NCBI RefSeq assembly: GCF_000025985.1
Contig: NC_003228.3
Coordinates: 1,984,001-2,048,000 of the forward strand
Direction of reading: 5' to 3'
DNA length: 64,000 nucleotides
Origin: Bacteroides fragilis NCTC 9343
Lineage (GTDB): Bacteria > Bacteroidota > Bacteroidia > Bacteroidales > Bacteroidaceae
Shown: piece after piece, positions 9,718 to 19,344 of the stretch
How the letters are laid out: every line of letters starts with the position of its first letter
How positions within the stretch are numbered: the stretch's first letter is position 1
Program-made: the position numbers and the translations under genes
The notes under the pieces: model-generated
Databases searched by the model: none
What the model was told of the DNA's origin: nothing
Seen by the model: only the letters and a program-made list of their open reading frames with translations

Positions 9718-10181
9718 TGAAACTGATTACCGAAGGGCTTCTTGATAAAGTGACTGATCAGGCAAAAGAGAATTCACGCCTGCGGATGAATTACAATTTC
9801 CATGACTCCATGGATGCTCCTATTCACAGGATGTTGAATGCTTTGGAGCCGGGAACTTACTTGCCGCCACATCGTCATAAGAATCCGGATAAGGAAGAAG
9901 TTTATCTTGTATTGAGAGGTAGCTTGTTGGCTATCCTGTTTGATGATGAGGGTAATGTAACGGAAAAGGTTCATTTGAATCCAGCTGAGGGACATTATGG
10001 AATTGAGATTCCTCCCTGTGTATGGCATACTATCGTTGTCTTAGAATCTGGAACCGTTATTTATGAAATAAAGCAAGGGCCTTTTGCTCCTCTTATTCCT
10101 GAAAATTTAGCATCTTGGGCACCTCCTGCAACTGATGAGGAGGCGGCCCGAGTATTTATACAGCGAATGCTTGAGCTTTAA
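9717..10181 (+). CDS. wbuC: WbuC-family cupin-fold protein
   Basis: 154 residues from the ATG that overlaps the previous stop (TAATG). An upstream in-frame start at 9666 would lie wholly inside the antiterminator gene and is less likely. The family signature is visible: ARxRMNYNFH-like N-terminus (SRLRMNYNFHDS), PIHRMLNALEPGTYLPPHRHKNPDKEE with the metal-binding His pair, and PPCVWHTIVV. WbuC proteins are found at the ends of O-antigen and capsule loci; their reaction is not established. Its stop codon overlaps the convergent ROK regulator's stop by a few bases, marking the end of the export module. Confidence 0.8.
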   Translation: MKLITEGLLDKVTDQAKENSRLRMNYNFHDSMDAPIHRMLNALEPGTYLPPHRHKNPDKEEVYLVLRGSLLAILFDDEGNVTEKVHLNPAEGHYGIEIPPCVWHTIVVLESGTVIYEIKQGPFAPLIPENLASWAPPATDEEAARVFIQRMLEL

Positions 10182-11386
10182 CACTCAAACATTCTGCTCC
10201 TTGCAAGCATGCAAGCTCCGACAATACCGGCTCTGTCTTTTAGTTTTGAAGTGACGATTGCCGAGTCTTTATTGACCAGATTAAGTGAGTACTTGCGGAC
10301 AGCTGTTTTTATTGGTTGAGTAATGTAGTCTCCTGTCAGCGAAATTGTTCCTCCGATAATGACAAGTTCCGGATTAAAAAGATTGATAAGTCCGGCAATT
10401 TGTTTGCCTAATTTCTGCCCGATTTCTTCCACTATTTCAATACATAAAAGATCTTCCTTGTTTACAGAAGCAATGATTTCATCCAAGGTTATAGGATTGT
10501 TAATGTCTCCTATACGATTGGATAAGATTGAGTTTTCACCATTTTGTATACGTTCCAGCAAGATGCGGTGTAGCGCAGATCCGGAAGCTTCTGTTTCGAG
10601 ACAGCCTTTTTTGCCGCAGTGGCAGATAATTTCATTGTCAAAGGTACTGGTGTGGCCGAATTCTCCGGAAAATCCGGATTTTCCTGTATAAATTTTGCCA
10701 TCGATGATGATTCCAACACCTAGCCCCCAACTGATATTTACGAAGATAATATCTTTTTCGCCATTTACACACCCCTTTAGGTATTCTCCATAGGTCATGG
10801 CACGCGTATCATTATCTATTGTTACCTTATACCCTAATTTTTCAGCTAAAACTTCAGATAATGGGCGTTCTTCAAAATTGAATTGACTAAAACTATATCC
10901 GGATTCCGGATTAACGCGTCCGGAAACATTTACATTGATATTTAATATTTTGTCTTTAGCTATTGTCAACTTCTTGATAAAATTTGAAATGAGTTTGCAT
11001 AACTCATTCAATCCTTCTATTGAATTTTCAAATTTATAAGGAATATTCATTTTAAGTTCCATCATATCACCTTTGAAGTTGATCAAGCCGATATTAATGG
11101 CAAATCTTTTGATATCGACTCCTATAAAGTAGCCGGATTCAGGATTTAAGCCATATAGGTTAGGGTGCCGTCCTCCACTTGTTTCCAATTTACCATAGTC
11201 GTTGATATAACCTTCTTCGCACATTTCACTGATAAACTTAGTGACTGTAGGGACACTAAGATCCAATTCTTTAGACAGGTCGGTAATTGTTGAACTGCCA
11301 TTATATATATAATGTGTAATAATTTTCTTTTTGAGAAGAGCGCTTTTGGTACCTAGTTCTATTTCTTTTAAAAGATGTTGTTTCAT
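10178..11386 (-). CDS. nanR: ROK-family transcriptional repressor of sialic acid catabolism (NanR-like)
   Basis: 402 residues. A winged helix-turn-helix occupies about residues 15-75 (ITDLSKELDLSVPTVTKFISEM). The ROK sugar-kinase-like domain follows, with ID-NDTRAMTYGEY, GLGVGIIIDGKIYTG, the ExGH-type motif GEFGHTS and the zinc-binding motif CHCGKKGCLE. Members act as repressors released by an amino sugar. The gene is divergent from nanL with a 297-bp AT-rich control region between them, the same pairing reported for B. fragilis nan genes (from memory). The inducer is probably a sialic acid breakdown product such as ManNAc or its phosphate; that is inferred from context. Confidence 0.85.
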   Translation of the reverse strand: MKQHLLKEIELGTKSALLKKKIITHYIYNGSSTITDLSKELDLSVPTVTKFISEMCEEGYINDYGKLETSGGRHPNLYGLNPESGYFIGVDIKRFAINIGLINFKGDMMELKMNIPYKFENSIEGLNELCKLISNFIKKLTIAKDKILNINVNVSGRVNPESGYSFSQFNFEERPLSEVLAEKLGYKVTIDNDTRAMTYGEYLKGCVNGEKDIIFVNISWGLGVGIIIDGKIYTGKSGFSGEFGHTSTFDNEIICHCGKKGCLETEASGSALHRILLERIQNGENSILSNRIGDINNPITLDEIIASVNKEDLLCIEIVEEIGQKLGKQIAGLINLFNPELVIIGGTISLTGDYITQPIKTAVRKYSLNLVNKDSAIVTSKLKDRAGIVGACMLARSRMFEC

Positions 11387-11531
11387 ATAGATTAATAATT
11401 TTGGTAATATCTACAAAGATAGTTAATTTGTTTATTAATTTAGGGTTTATAAGGTGAAAAGATGTTTCTCTATTGTTTTTAATTAATAATAATAGTGAAT
11501 GAATTTTATTAAGTAGATCTTTGGAATCTCT

Positions 11532-11545
11532 TTTTATTAATAAAA
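11532..11545. promoter_or_regulatory. Candidate operator palindrome in the nanR-nanL control region
   Basis: TTTTATTAATAAAA is a perfect 14-bp palindrome 37 bp upstream of the nanL -7 box. It is a plausible ROK repressor site, but the region is so AT-rich that chance palindromes are expected. Confidence 0.25.
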
Positions 11546-11581
11546 TATTTTATTATATGATGATTGTTTAATAAATATGCG

Positions 11582-11589
11582 TATATTTG
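11582..11589 (+). promoter_or_regulatory. Bacteroides -7 box (TATATTTG) for the nan operon
   Basis: TATATTTG fits TAnnTTTG exactly and lies about 95 bp before the nanL start. No convincing -33 TTTG is seen. The leader between the box and the start is AT-rich. Confidence 0.5.
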
Positions 11590-11683
11590 TAGCGATATAC
11601 TAAGGATATCAAGAGTGTATTATGAAAAACTGTTCCCAATCTATATTAAAAATCTATATCATTAATATAAAAACGAAATTATC

Positions 11684-12601
11684 ATGGAAAAGATTATTGG
11701 ATTGATCAATGCCCCTTTTACTCCGTTTTATGAAAATGGAGAGGTTAATTATGAACCAATTGAAGCGTATGCTAAGATGTTAGTAAAGAACGGACTGCAA
11801 GGAGTATTTATTAATGGATCTTCCGGTGAAGGATATATGTTGACCGATGAAGAACGTATGAAGCTTGCTGAACGTTGGGTAGAAGTTTCACCTAAAGGAT
11901 TTAAGGTGATTGTACATGTAGGTAGTTGCTGTGTAAAATCAAGTCGCAAGCTTGCCGAACACGCTCAAAAAATCGGTGCATGGGGAATTGGTGCCATGGC
12001 TCCTCCTTTTCCTAAAGTAGGTCGTGTCGAAGAGCTGGTGAAGTATTGTGAAGAAATCGCTTGCGGTGCTCCCGATCTTCCTTTCTATTATTATCATATT
12101 CCTGCATTTAATGGAGCATTCTTGTCAATGGTTGCTTTCTTGGAAGCAGTAGACGGTCGTATTCCTAACTTTGCCGGAATAAAATATACTTTTGAAAGTA
12201 TGTATGAATACAATCAGTGTCGTTTGTATAAAGGGGGTAAGTTTGATATGCTTCACGGACAAGATGAAACGATCCTTCCATGCCTAGCTATGGGAGGTGC
12301 CCAGGGAGGTATTGGCGGAACTACCAACTACAATGGTGTAAATCTGGTTGGTATTATAGAAGCATGGAAAGCAGGTGATCTTGAGAAAGCACGTGAATTA
12401 CAGAATTTCTCTCAGGAAGTTATTAATGTCATTTGTCATTTCCGTGGAAATATCGTAGGTGGAAAACGAATCATGAAGTTGATAGGATTGGATTTGGGTA
12501 AAAATCGTACTCCTTTCCAGAATATGACGGACGATGAAGAAGTACGTATGAAGGCTGAGCTGGAAGCTATTCATTTCTTCGATCGTTGCAATAAGTTTTA
12601 A
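11684..12601 (+). CDS. nanL: N-acetylneuraminate lyase
   Basis: 305 residues of the DapA/NAL aldolase family, cleaving N-acetylneuraminate to N-acetylmannosamine and pyruvate in the cytoplasm. Visible signatures are GSSGE (residues 45-49), which binds the pyruvate carboxylate, the catalytic Tyr in FYYYHIP (Tyr137) and the Schiff-base lysine in FAGIKYT (Lys167). Length is normal for the family. It is the first gene of nanL-nanE-nanT-yhcH; nanE begins 24 bp downstream. Regulation is probably by the divergent ROK repressor. Confidence 0.92.
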   Translation: MEKIIGLINAPFTPFYENGEVNYEPIEAYAKMLVKNGLQGVFINGSSGEGYMLTDEERMKLAERWVEVSPKGFKVIVHVGSCCVKSSRKLAEHAQKIGAWGIGAMAPPFPKVGRVEELVKYCEEIACGAPDLPFYYYHIPAFNGAFLSMVAFLEAVDGRIPNFAGIKYTFESMYEYNQCRLYKGGKFDMLHGQDETILPCLAMGGAQGGIGGTTNYNGVNLVGIIEAWKAGDLEKARELQNFSQEVINVICHFRGNIVGGKRIMKLIGLDLGKNRTPFQNMTDDEEVRMKAELEAIHFFDRCNKF

Positions 12602-12624
12602 GATAAACTAATACTGCGATTGTT

Positions 12625-13809
12625 ATGAATACTACAGAATATTTACAGACTTGGTCTGACTCTTATAAAAATGACATGATAAGCAACATCATGCCCTTTT
12701 GGATGAAATATGGTTGGGATCGCAAGAACGGAGGTGTTTATACCTGCGTCGACCGTGATGGTCAGTTGATGGATACCACCAAATCTGTTTGGTTCCAAGG
12801 GAGATTTGCTTTTACATGTTCATATGCATATAATCACATTGAGCGTAATACTGAATGGTTGGCAGCTGCGAAAAGCACTCTCGATTTCATAGAAGCACAT
12901 TGTTTTGATACGGATGGACGTATGTTTTTTGAAGTAACCGAGACCGGATTACCTATTCGTAAACGTCGTTATGTCTTTTCTGAAACATTTGCTGCTATTG
13001 CAATGTCCGAATATGCCATTGCATCAGGAGATCATAGTTATGCTGTAAAAGCTTTGAAATTGTTCAATGATATCCGTCACTTCCTTTCGACTCCGGGAAT
13101 CCTGGAGCCCAAATATTGTGAACGTGTACAGATGAAGGGACATTCTATTATTATGATTCTTATCAATGTAGCTTCCCGCATTCGCGCCGCTATTAACGAT
13201 CCGGTTTTGGATCGGCAAATAGAGGAGTCTATAGCAATTCTGCACAAAGACTTTATGCATCCGGAGTTTAAAGCTCTGCTTGAGACTGTAGGTCCCAATG
13301 GAGAGTTTATAGATACGAACGCCACTCGTACCATTAATCCCGGTCATTGTATCGAGACCTCATGGTTTATTTTGGAAGAAGCCAAGAACCGCAATTGGGA
13401 TAAGGAAATGGTTGATACAGCACTTACGATTCTGGATTGGTCGTGGGAGTGGGGCTGGGACAAAGAATACGGGGGTATTATAAATTTCCGTGATTGTCGA
13501 AACCTGCCTTCACAGGATTATGCCCATGACATGAAGTTCTGGTGGCCACAGACCGAAGCGATTATCGCAACTCTATATGCGTATCAAGCTACTAAAAATG
13601 AAAAATATCTGGCTATGCATAAACAGATCAGTGACTGGACTTATGCCCATTTTCCTGATGCAGAGTTTGGTGAATGGTATGGGTATCTCCATCGTGACGG
13701 AACGATTTCTCAGCCTGCGAAAGGAAATCTGTTTAAGGGACCATTCCACATTCCTAGAATGATGACGAAAGGCTACGCACTTTGTCAGGAATTACTGTCA
13801 GAAAAATAA
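12625..13809 (+). CDS. nanE: N-acylglucosamine 2-epimerase (N-acetylmannosamine epimerase)
   Basis: 394 residues of the AGE family, an (alpha/alpha)6 barrel related to renin-binding protein. Conserved pieces visible include KSVWFQGRFAFTCSYAY near residue 55, RYVFSETFAAIA, TINPGHCIETSWF with the conserved His, MKFWWPQTEAI, and KGPFHIPRM at the C-terminus. It interconverts ManNAc and GlcNAc without phosphorylation. This is the epimerase type reported for the B. fragilis sialic acid pathway (from memory), unlike the ManNAc-6-phosphate epimerase of enterobacteria. It lies between the lyase and transporter genes with short spacers. Confidence 0.9.
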   Translation: MNTTEYLQTWSDSYKNDMISNIMPFWMKYGWDRKNGGVYTCVDRDGQLMDTTKSVWFQGRFAFTCSYAYNHIERNTEWLAAAKSTLDFIEAHCFDTDGRMFFEVTETGLPIRKRRYVFSETFAAIAMSEYAIASGDHSYAVKALKLFNDIRHFLSTPGILEPKYCERVQMKGHSIIMILINVASRIRAAINDPVLDRQIEESIAILHKDFMHPEFKALLETVGPNGEFIDTNATRTINPGHCIETSWFILEEAKNRNWDKEMVDTALTILDWSWEWGWDKEYGGIINFRDCRNLPSQDYAHDMKFWWPQTEAIIATLYAYQATKNEKYLAMHKQISDWTYAHFPDAEFGEWYGYLHRDGTISQPAKGNLFKGPFHIPRMMTKGYALCQELLSEK

Positions 13810-13824
13810 CCTCTTATTTTTATC

Positions 13825-15063
13825 ATGAAAAACTCAAAAATTTATCCTTGGATAGTGGTTGCCCTCCTTTGGGGGGTAGCCCTACTCAATTATATGGACC
13901 GACAAATGCTTAGCACAATGAAAGATGCTATGCAGGTAGATATTGTGGAACTTCAGTCGGCAACCAATTTTGGCCGTTTAATGGCTGTTTTCCTTTGGAT
14001 TTATGGCCTTATGAGCCCGATTTCCGGTATGATTGCCGATAGATTGAATCGCAAGTGGCTGATTGTCGGCAGTCTTTTTGTCTGGTCTTTTGTAACCTAT
14101 TTGATGGGTATTGCAGAAACATTTAATCAGGTTTTTTGGCTGCGTGCATTAATGGGAGTGAGCGAAGCTCTTTATATTCCGGCCGGTCTTTCTCTTATTG
14201 CCGATTATCATACTGAAAAGTCACGTTCTTTAGCGGTCGGTATCCACATGACTGGTCTTTATACCGGACAAGCTATTGGTGGATTTGGAGCTACTGTTGC
14301 CGCTGCTTTCTCATGGCATACCACATTCCATTGGTTTGGTATTATTGGTATTGCCTATGCTTTGGTTTTGGTATTATTTCTGAAAGATAAGAAAGAACAC
14401 GTTAAAACAGAACGTTTGAAACCTTCATCAAAGAATGGTGAAAAAGCTGGCTTGTTTAAAGGTTTGTCGTTGCTGTTCAGTAACATAGCTTTCTGGGTGA
14501 TATTACTTTATTTTGCAGCACCTAGTTTGCCGGGTTGGGCTACTAAGAATTGGTTGCCTACTCTGTTCGCTGAAAATCTTGATATTCCAATGTCACAGGC
14601 CGGACCTATGTCGACTATCACGATTGCATTATCTTCATTTATTGGCGTGATTCTAGGTGGTACCCTTTCTGACAAATGGGTACAAAAGAACATCCGTGGT
14701 CGTGTATATACCGGTGCAATAGGCTTGGGATTGACTATTCCTTCTTTATTGTTATTGGGATTCGGGCATAGTTTTGTTGCTGTTGTGGGAGCCGGATTAT
14801 TATTCGGTATCGGTTATGGTATTTTTGATGCTAATAATATGCCTATTCTTTGTCAGTTTGTCTCTTCAAAGTACCGTGCGACAGCATATGGTATCATGAA
14901 TATGACCGGAGTATTTGCAGGAGCGTTTATCACGGATTTGTTGGGTAAGTGGACCGATGGAGGAAATTTGGGTTTAGGTTTTGCCATGTTAGCTATCATT
15001 GTATTTATTGCTTTGGCAGTACAACTCTACTTCCTGCGTCCGAAGACAGATAATATGGAATAA
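13825..15063 (+). CDS. nanT: Major facilitator sialic acid transporter
   Basis: 412 residues with about 12 hydrophobic segments. The first helix contains LNYMDRQML, an arrangement typical of the ACS/sialate group of MFS transporters. The loop 2-3 motif is present as GMIADRLNRKWL, and the loop 8-9 equivalent as GGTLSDKW. It would bring free sialic acid across the inner membrane. It begins 15 bp after nanE and is followed 14 bp later by yhcH, so all four genes form one operon. Substrate assignment rests on operon context. Confidence 0.88.
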   Translation: MKNSKIYPWIVVALLWGVALLNYMDRQMLSTMKDAMQVDIVELQSATNFGRLMAVFLWIYGLMSPISGMIADRLNRKWLIVGSLFVWSFVTYLMGIAETFNQVFWLRALMGVSEALYIPAGLSLIADYHTEKSRSLAVGIHMTGLYTGQAIGGFGATVAAAFSWHTTFHWFGIIGIAYALVLVLFLKDKKEHVKTERLKPSSKNGEKAGLFKGLSLLFSNIAFWVILLYFAAPSLPGWATKNWLPTLFAENLDIPMSQAGPMSTITIALSSFIGVILGGTLSDKWVQKNIRGRVYTGAIGLGLTIPSLLLLGFGHSFVAVVGAGLLFGIGYGIFDANNMPILCQFVSSKYRATAYGIMNMTGVFAGAFITDLLGKWTDGGNLGLGFAMLAIIVFIALAVQLYFLRPKTDNME

Positions 15064-15077
15064 AAAAATAAAAGGAA

Positions 15078-15524
15078 ATGATTGTATCTAATTTGCAAAA
15101 CAGTCAACGGGTGGAAAGACTCCACCCACTGTTTAAAACTCTGTTTGATTACGTAAAAACACATGATTTATTTCATGCCGAATTAGGACGAATTGAGATA
15201 GATGGTGATAATTTATTTATCAATAACGTGAATCCTGAGTGTGTTGCACGTGACAAGCAAGTTTTGGAACTACATCGCGATTATATTGATGTACATATTT
15301 TGTTGGAAGGTATTGAGACTATTGGTTGGAAGGCTATCGAAGATCTGAAAGATGAAGTGAAACCTTATGAGGCGAACGGTGATTGTGCTCTTTACTCTGA
15401 TGCACCTACCACCTTTGTTGATTTGCTTCCTGGGCAATTCATGATAGTATATCCGGAGGATCCTCATGCTCCTCTTATAGGACAAGGTAAGATTCGTAAA
15501 TTGATAGCAAAAGTTAAATTGTAG
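15078..15524 (+). CDS. yhcH: YhcH/YjgK/YiaL family protein (DUF386)
   Basis: 148 residues, the full length of the family. Hallmarks are ELHRDYIDVHILLEGIETIGW near residues 63-84 and GQFMIVYPEDPHAPLI near 122-137, with His and Glu/Asp residues that bind metal in this cupin-like fold. Members occur in sialic acid operons and are thought to act as anomerases or isomerases on the sugar; the exact step is unsettled. Last gene of the nan operon, followed by a strong terminator. Confidence 0.85.
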   Translation: MIVSNLQNSQRVERLHPLFKTLFDYVKTHDLFHAELGRIEIDGDNLFINNVNPECVARDKQVLELHRDYIDVHILLEGIETIGWKAIEDLKDEVKPYEANGDCALYSDAPTTFVDLLPGQFMIVYPEDPHAPLIGQGKIRKLIAKVKL

Positions 15525-15556
15525 TTAGTTAAAACATATAGTTGAGTTATATAATT

Positions 15557-15598
15557 ACCACCCTAATTATTAAATATTAATAATTAGGGTGGTTTTTT
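15557..15598 (+). terminator. Rho-independent terminator of the nan operon
   Basis: A 15-bp perfect stem (ACCACCCTAATTATT pairing with AATAATTAGGGTGGT) with a 7-nt loop, followed by TTTTT. It lies 33 bp after the yhcH stop. Confidence 0.85.
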
Positions 15599-15918
15599 AT
15601 TGTCACTCATGTTGTAAACTTATATCATCATTACTGGAGTTGTAATCTGATATCTGTATAAGGGGGAGGGGAGGAGGAAATGTTTTGGTGCTGCAAAATA
15701 CTACTTTGATGTTATATATGACTTATAATCAGCATTATCCTGCTTTTACAATGTTCATGTTTTAAGTGGGGGAATGACTATTATGATACTGTTCTAAATG
15801 AATTAAATTCGTACATCATACATTGATAATTAATGTGTTGATATGGGGTTAAGTAGATGATTTATAGGTATGTAATGCTATTGCTTATTTAGTAATTTGA
15901 GGGTGATAATTTGATGTG
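15599..15918. other. AT-rich leader region before the first susC
   Basis: About 320 bp without a gene. It probably holds the promoter of susC pair 1: two TAATTTG sequences (around 15892 and 15907) come close to the -7 box but lack one spacer base. Unlike the regions before susC 2 and 3, it is not part of the 379-bp inverted repeat. Confidence 0.35.
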
Positions 15919-16207
15919 GTTCCGATAGAACTTAGTTTAAATAACCAAAAACACATATAAACATCTTTATTATTAACTCAAAAAGCAATACTTATGAAGA
16001 AAACCATCTTCTTGATTTTGTGCATTTTATGTTCTCTTGGAGCCATGGCACAAAAGAAATCAATCACAGGTGTGGTTACGGATGCTAGCGGTGAATCAGT
16101 CATCGGAGCGAGTGTTGTCGAGGTCGGTACCACCAATGGTGTAATTACTGACATTGACGGTAAGTTTACATTAATGGTCGATCCTAACGGAAAGATCAAA
16201 GTTTCTT
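15919..16207 (+). repeat. Shared susC 5' block (copy at susC 1)
   Basis: 289 bp starting at the motif GTTCCGATAGAAC and running through the leader and about 71 codons of susC 1. It is almost identical (about three mismatches by eye) to the inverse of 31333-31621 at susC 3. Just after the block the two genes diverge. Confidence 0.85.
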
Positions 16208-19200
16208 ATGTTGGATATCAGCCTCAGGTACTCGATGTAAAGGGCAAAAATTCTTTCAATATTAAATTGAAAGAAGACTCTGAAATGTTGGATGAAGTAG
16301 TAGTCACAGGATATGGTGGCAAACAGTTGCGTACCAAAGTGACCAATTCAATTGGCAAAGTAAAGGAAGATGTTCTACAAAAAGGACTCTTTTCCAATCC
16401 GGCACAAGCTTTGTCTGGGGCGGTATCGGGTGTACGTGTTCTTCAGACCTCAGGTGATCCAGGAGCTACTCCTACTATAATCCTACGTGGTGGTACCGAT
16501 TATAACGGAACGGGATCTCCATTAGTGTTAGTAGACGGACAAGTCCGTGGAAGTCTGAGTGATATCAATCCTGAGGATATTGAGTCAATGGAAGTCCTAA
16601 AAGACGCCGGTGCCACTGCTATTTATGGTGCTCGCGCTAATAATGGTGTAATCTTAGTTACTACTAAACGTGGTAAAGAAGGTAAAGGTGAGGTCAGTGT
16701 AAAGGCTAAAGTCGGTATCAACTATTATAATAATCCTTATGAATTTATGAATGCCGGCGATTATATCTATTGGATGCGTACGGCATATCAACGTTCTGGG
16801 CAAATCTATAAAGATTCCAAAGGTAATTGGGTTGGTACAGCAGATATGAATAGTCTAAATAATGCAACTCCCTATGGTACGGGTAATCTCTATTTTGATC
16901 CTAGTACCGGGGCCGTACTTGATGGAAATAAAGACGTGCGTGCCGTATGGAGTACAATGAAATATACGGATGATCTGGCTTTTTTATTGAAGCAAGGTTG
17001 GCAAACCATGACAGATCCTGTATATGGTGATCAAATAATTTATAAGAATACAGATCCTGCCTCGTTCAACCTACATACTCCATCACTTTCTCAAGACTAC
17101 AATATCAGTATTTCTGGAGGTAACGATAAAGGAAATTATTATGCTGGAATCGGATATAATAATACAGATGGTACAGCTACAGGGAATTGGTATAAACGTC
17201 TAACATTTACGTTTAATGCTGATTATAAAATCAAACCTTGGCTTACATCCAGTTCATCGTTTAATTTTGCAGATGCTACTTGGTATGGACTTTCTCCTGG
17301 TTCCAGAGGTGAAGTGGAATATTTCAATCGAATGCTTTCATTACCTCCTACATTCCGTGGTTACAACGCTGATGGTGAAATGTTATTAGGTCCTAATTCT
17401 TCTGATGGGAACCAGTCATTCAATTTAAGTAAGTTTAAGCGTGATAACAACACCGACAAATTTACCATGGTACAATCCTTCGATATAAAATTAATGAAAG
17501 GACTGAATTTAAAGTTGACAGCAAACTGGTACTTTGATGAAGCTAAATATGAAGCATTCAATCAAGACTACTTGTCAAGTCCCAATAACATGAATACATC
17601 TCGTTCTACATCAGCAGAATTTGATAGAACGCTCAATCAGACCTACAATGCGGTTTTAAATTATGATTATCAAATTACGAAAGATCATTATCTGGCTGCA
17701 ATGTTAGGTTTTGAATACTACGATGCTTATCAAAAAGGATTTAACGCTTCTGGATCGGGTGCTCCGACTGACGATTTTGGTGATCTTCAATTTACAAGTA
17801 ATGAAGAAGGAAAACGTAATATTGATTCATGGCATAGTCGCCAACGCATTATGTCTTTCTTTGGGCGTGTGAATTATGACTTCCAAAGCAAATATTTGGT
17901 ATCATTCGTATTAAGAAAGGATGGCTACTCTAAATTAGCAAAAGACAACCGTTGGGGAGTATTTCCCGGAATTTCAGCAGGATGGGTTTTCGGAAAAGAG
18001 AAATTTATGGAATCCCTCCAACAAGTAGTTTCCTTTGCCAAATTGCGCGCAAGTTATGGATTGAATGGAAATGTAAATAAAGATTAGGTCGGTAATTACA
18101 CAGTGCAGGGATCTTACGGAAGTAATAAATATAACGGCAATACTGGGTATCTATTAGGTTCTCTCCCTATTCCTTATTTGCAATGGGAACGTTCACAAAC
18201 TTTTGAAGTAGGTATGGATTTAAGTTTTCTTGAAAACAGAATCAATACTAACATGACGTATTACAATCGTAGAACGGAAGATAAATATGCCACTATTCCT
18301 TTGCCATCTTCATCAGGGGTTTCTGGTATAACCTCAAATAACGGTAAATTACAGAATCAAGGACTTGAGCTGGAATTTGGTTTTAAAGTGCTTGAGAAAC
18401 GTGATTGGAAGTGGAATATCAATCTGAACGCTGCCTATAACATAAACAAAATTCTGGAATTGCCATACAATGGACTGGAGAGAAATCGTCAGAATGCCAT
18501 GGAGGTGTATACAGGTCGCAAATTGGATGATGGCAGCTATGAGAAGATGTGGGTAGGAGGTTATCAGGAAGGACAGCGCCCAGGTGACATCTATGCATAC
18601 AAAGCAGAAGGATTATACAGAAGCGAATCCGAAATTCCAGGAAATTTGATCGATAAGTCTACAGGAAATAACAGCTCAAACAATAAGATTTTGTATGGTC
18701 CGGAAGCATGGGCTAAATTAACAGATCAGGAAAAAAGTAAAGGTTTACCTATACAACCTGGAGATGTAAAGTGGAAAGATGTGAATAATGATGGCGTCAT
18801 TGACGTATATGATCAAGTGAAAGTCGGTAATACAACGCCCAAATGGACTGGTGGCTTCAATACGACTGTATCATGGAAAGATCTGACATTATCAGCACGT
18901 TTTGATTATGCTTTAGGCTTTACTGTAATTGATTGGAAGACTCCTTGGATCATGGGTAATATGCAGGGAACTTATAATACAATCTCAGATACCAAAAATA
19001 CATGGTCACCTGAAAATCCAAACGCCAAATATCCAACTTACACGTGGGCTGATCAGTTAGGAAAACGTAATTATGCACGTAGTAGTTCTATGTTCACTTT
19101 CAATGGTAATTATCTAGCTCTTCGTGAACTTAGCTTAGCATATAGATTGCCCTCACAATTAATTAAAAAAGCTGGAATGAACGATGTTTCCTTCTCTATT

Positions 19201-19323
19201 ACTGGACAAAATCTTGGCTATCTGACAGAAGCTGAGCATATGCACTCTCCTGAGAGCAGTAGTAATAATGGAGGATATCCATTACCACGAACTATTATTT
19301 TTGGAGTAAATGTTTCCTTTTAA
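15994..19323 (+). pseudogene. SusC/RagA-type TonB-dependent outer-membrane transporter, interrupted by one amber codon
   Basis: About 1,110 codons in one frame, broken only by a TAG at 18085-18087 after NGNVNKD; the frame resumes with VGNYTVQGSYGSNKYN. The intact paralogue at 28223-31546 reads NGNVNKNFVGNYTVQGAYGSN at the same place. Signal peptide (MKKTIFLILCILCSLGAMAQ), CarboxypepD_reg-like domain (about 25-100), plug (VVVTGYGGKQ to AIYGARANNGVILVTTKRGK) and barrel are all normal otherwise. With the stop the product would be a 697-residue protein lacking part of the barrel, almost certainly non-functional as a transporter. A single-base change (for example TTG or TGG to TAG) would explain it; suppression or a sequencing error cannot be excluded. 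It is followed 22 bp later by its susD partner. Confidence 0.85.
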
Positions 19324-19344
19324 AAAATTAACATTGTAACAAAT

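Noticed and set aside
18088..19323. Second half of susC 1 as a separate gene starting at 18103
   Set aside because: It continues the same frame after a single TAG and has no signal peptide or start context; better described as one interrupted gene.
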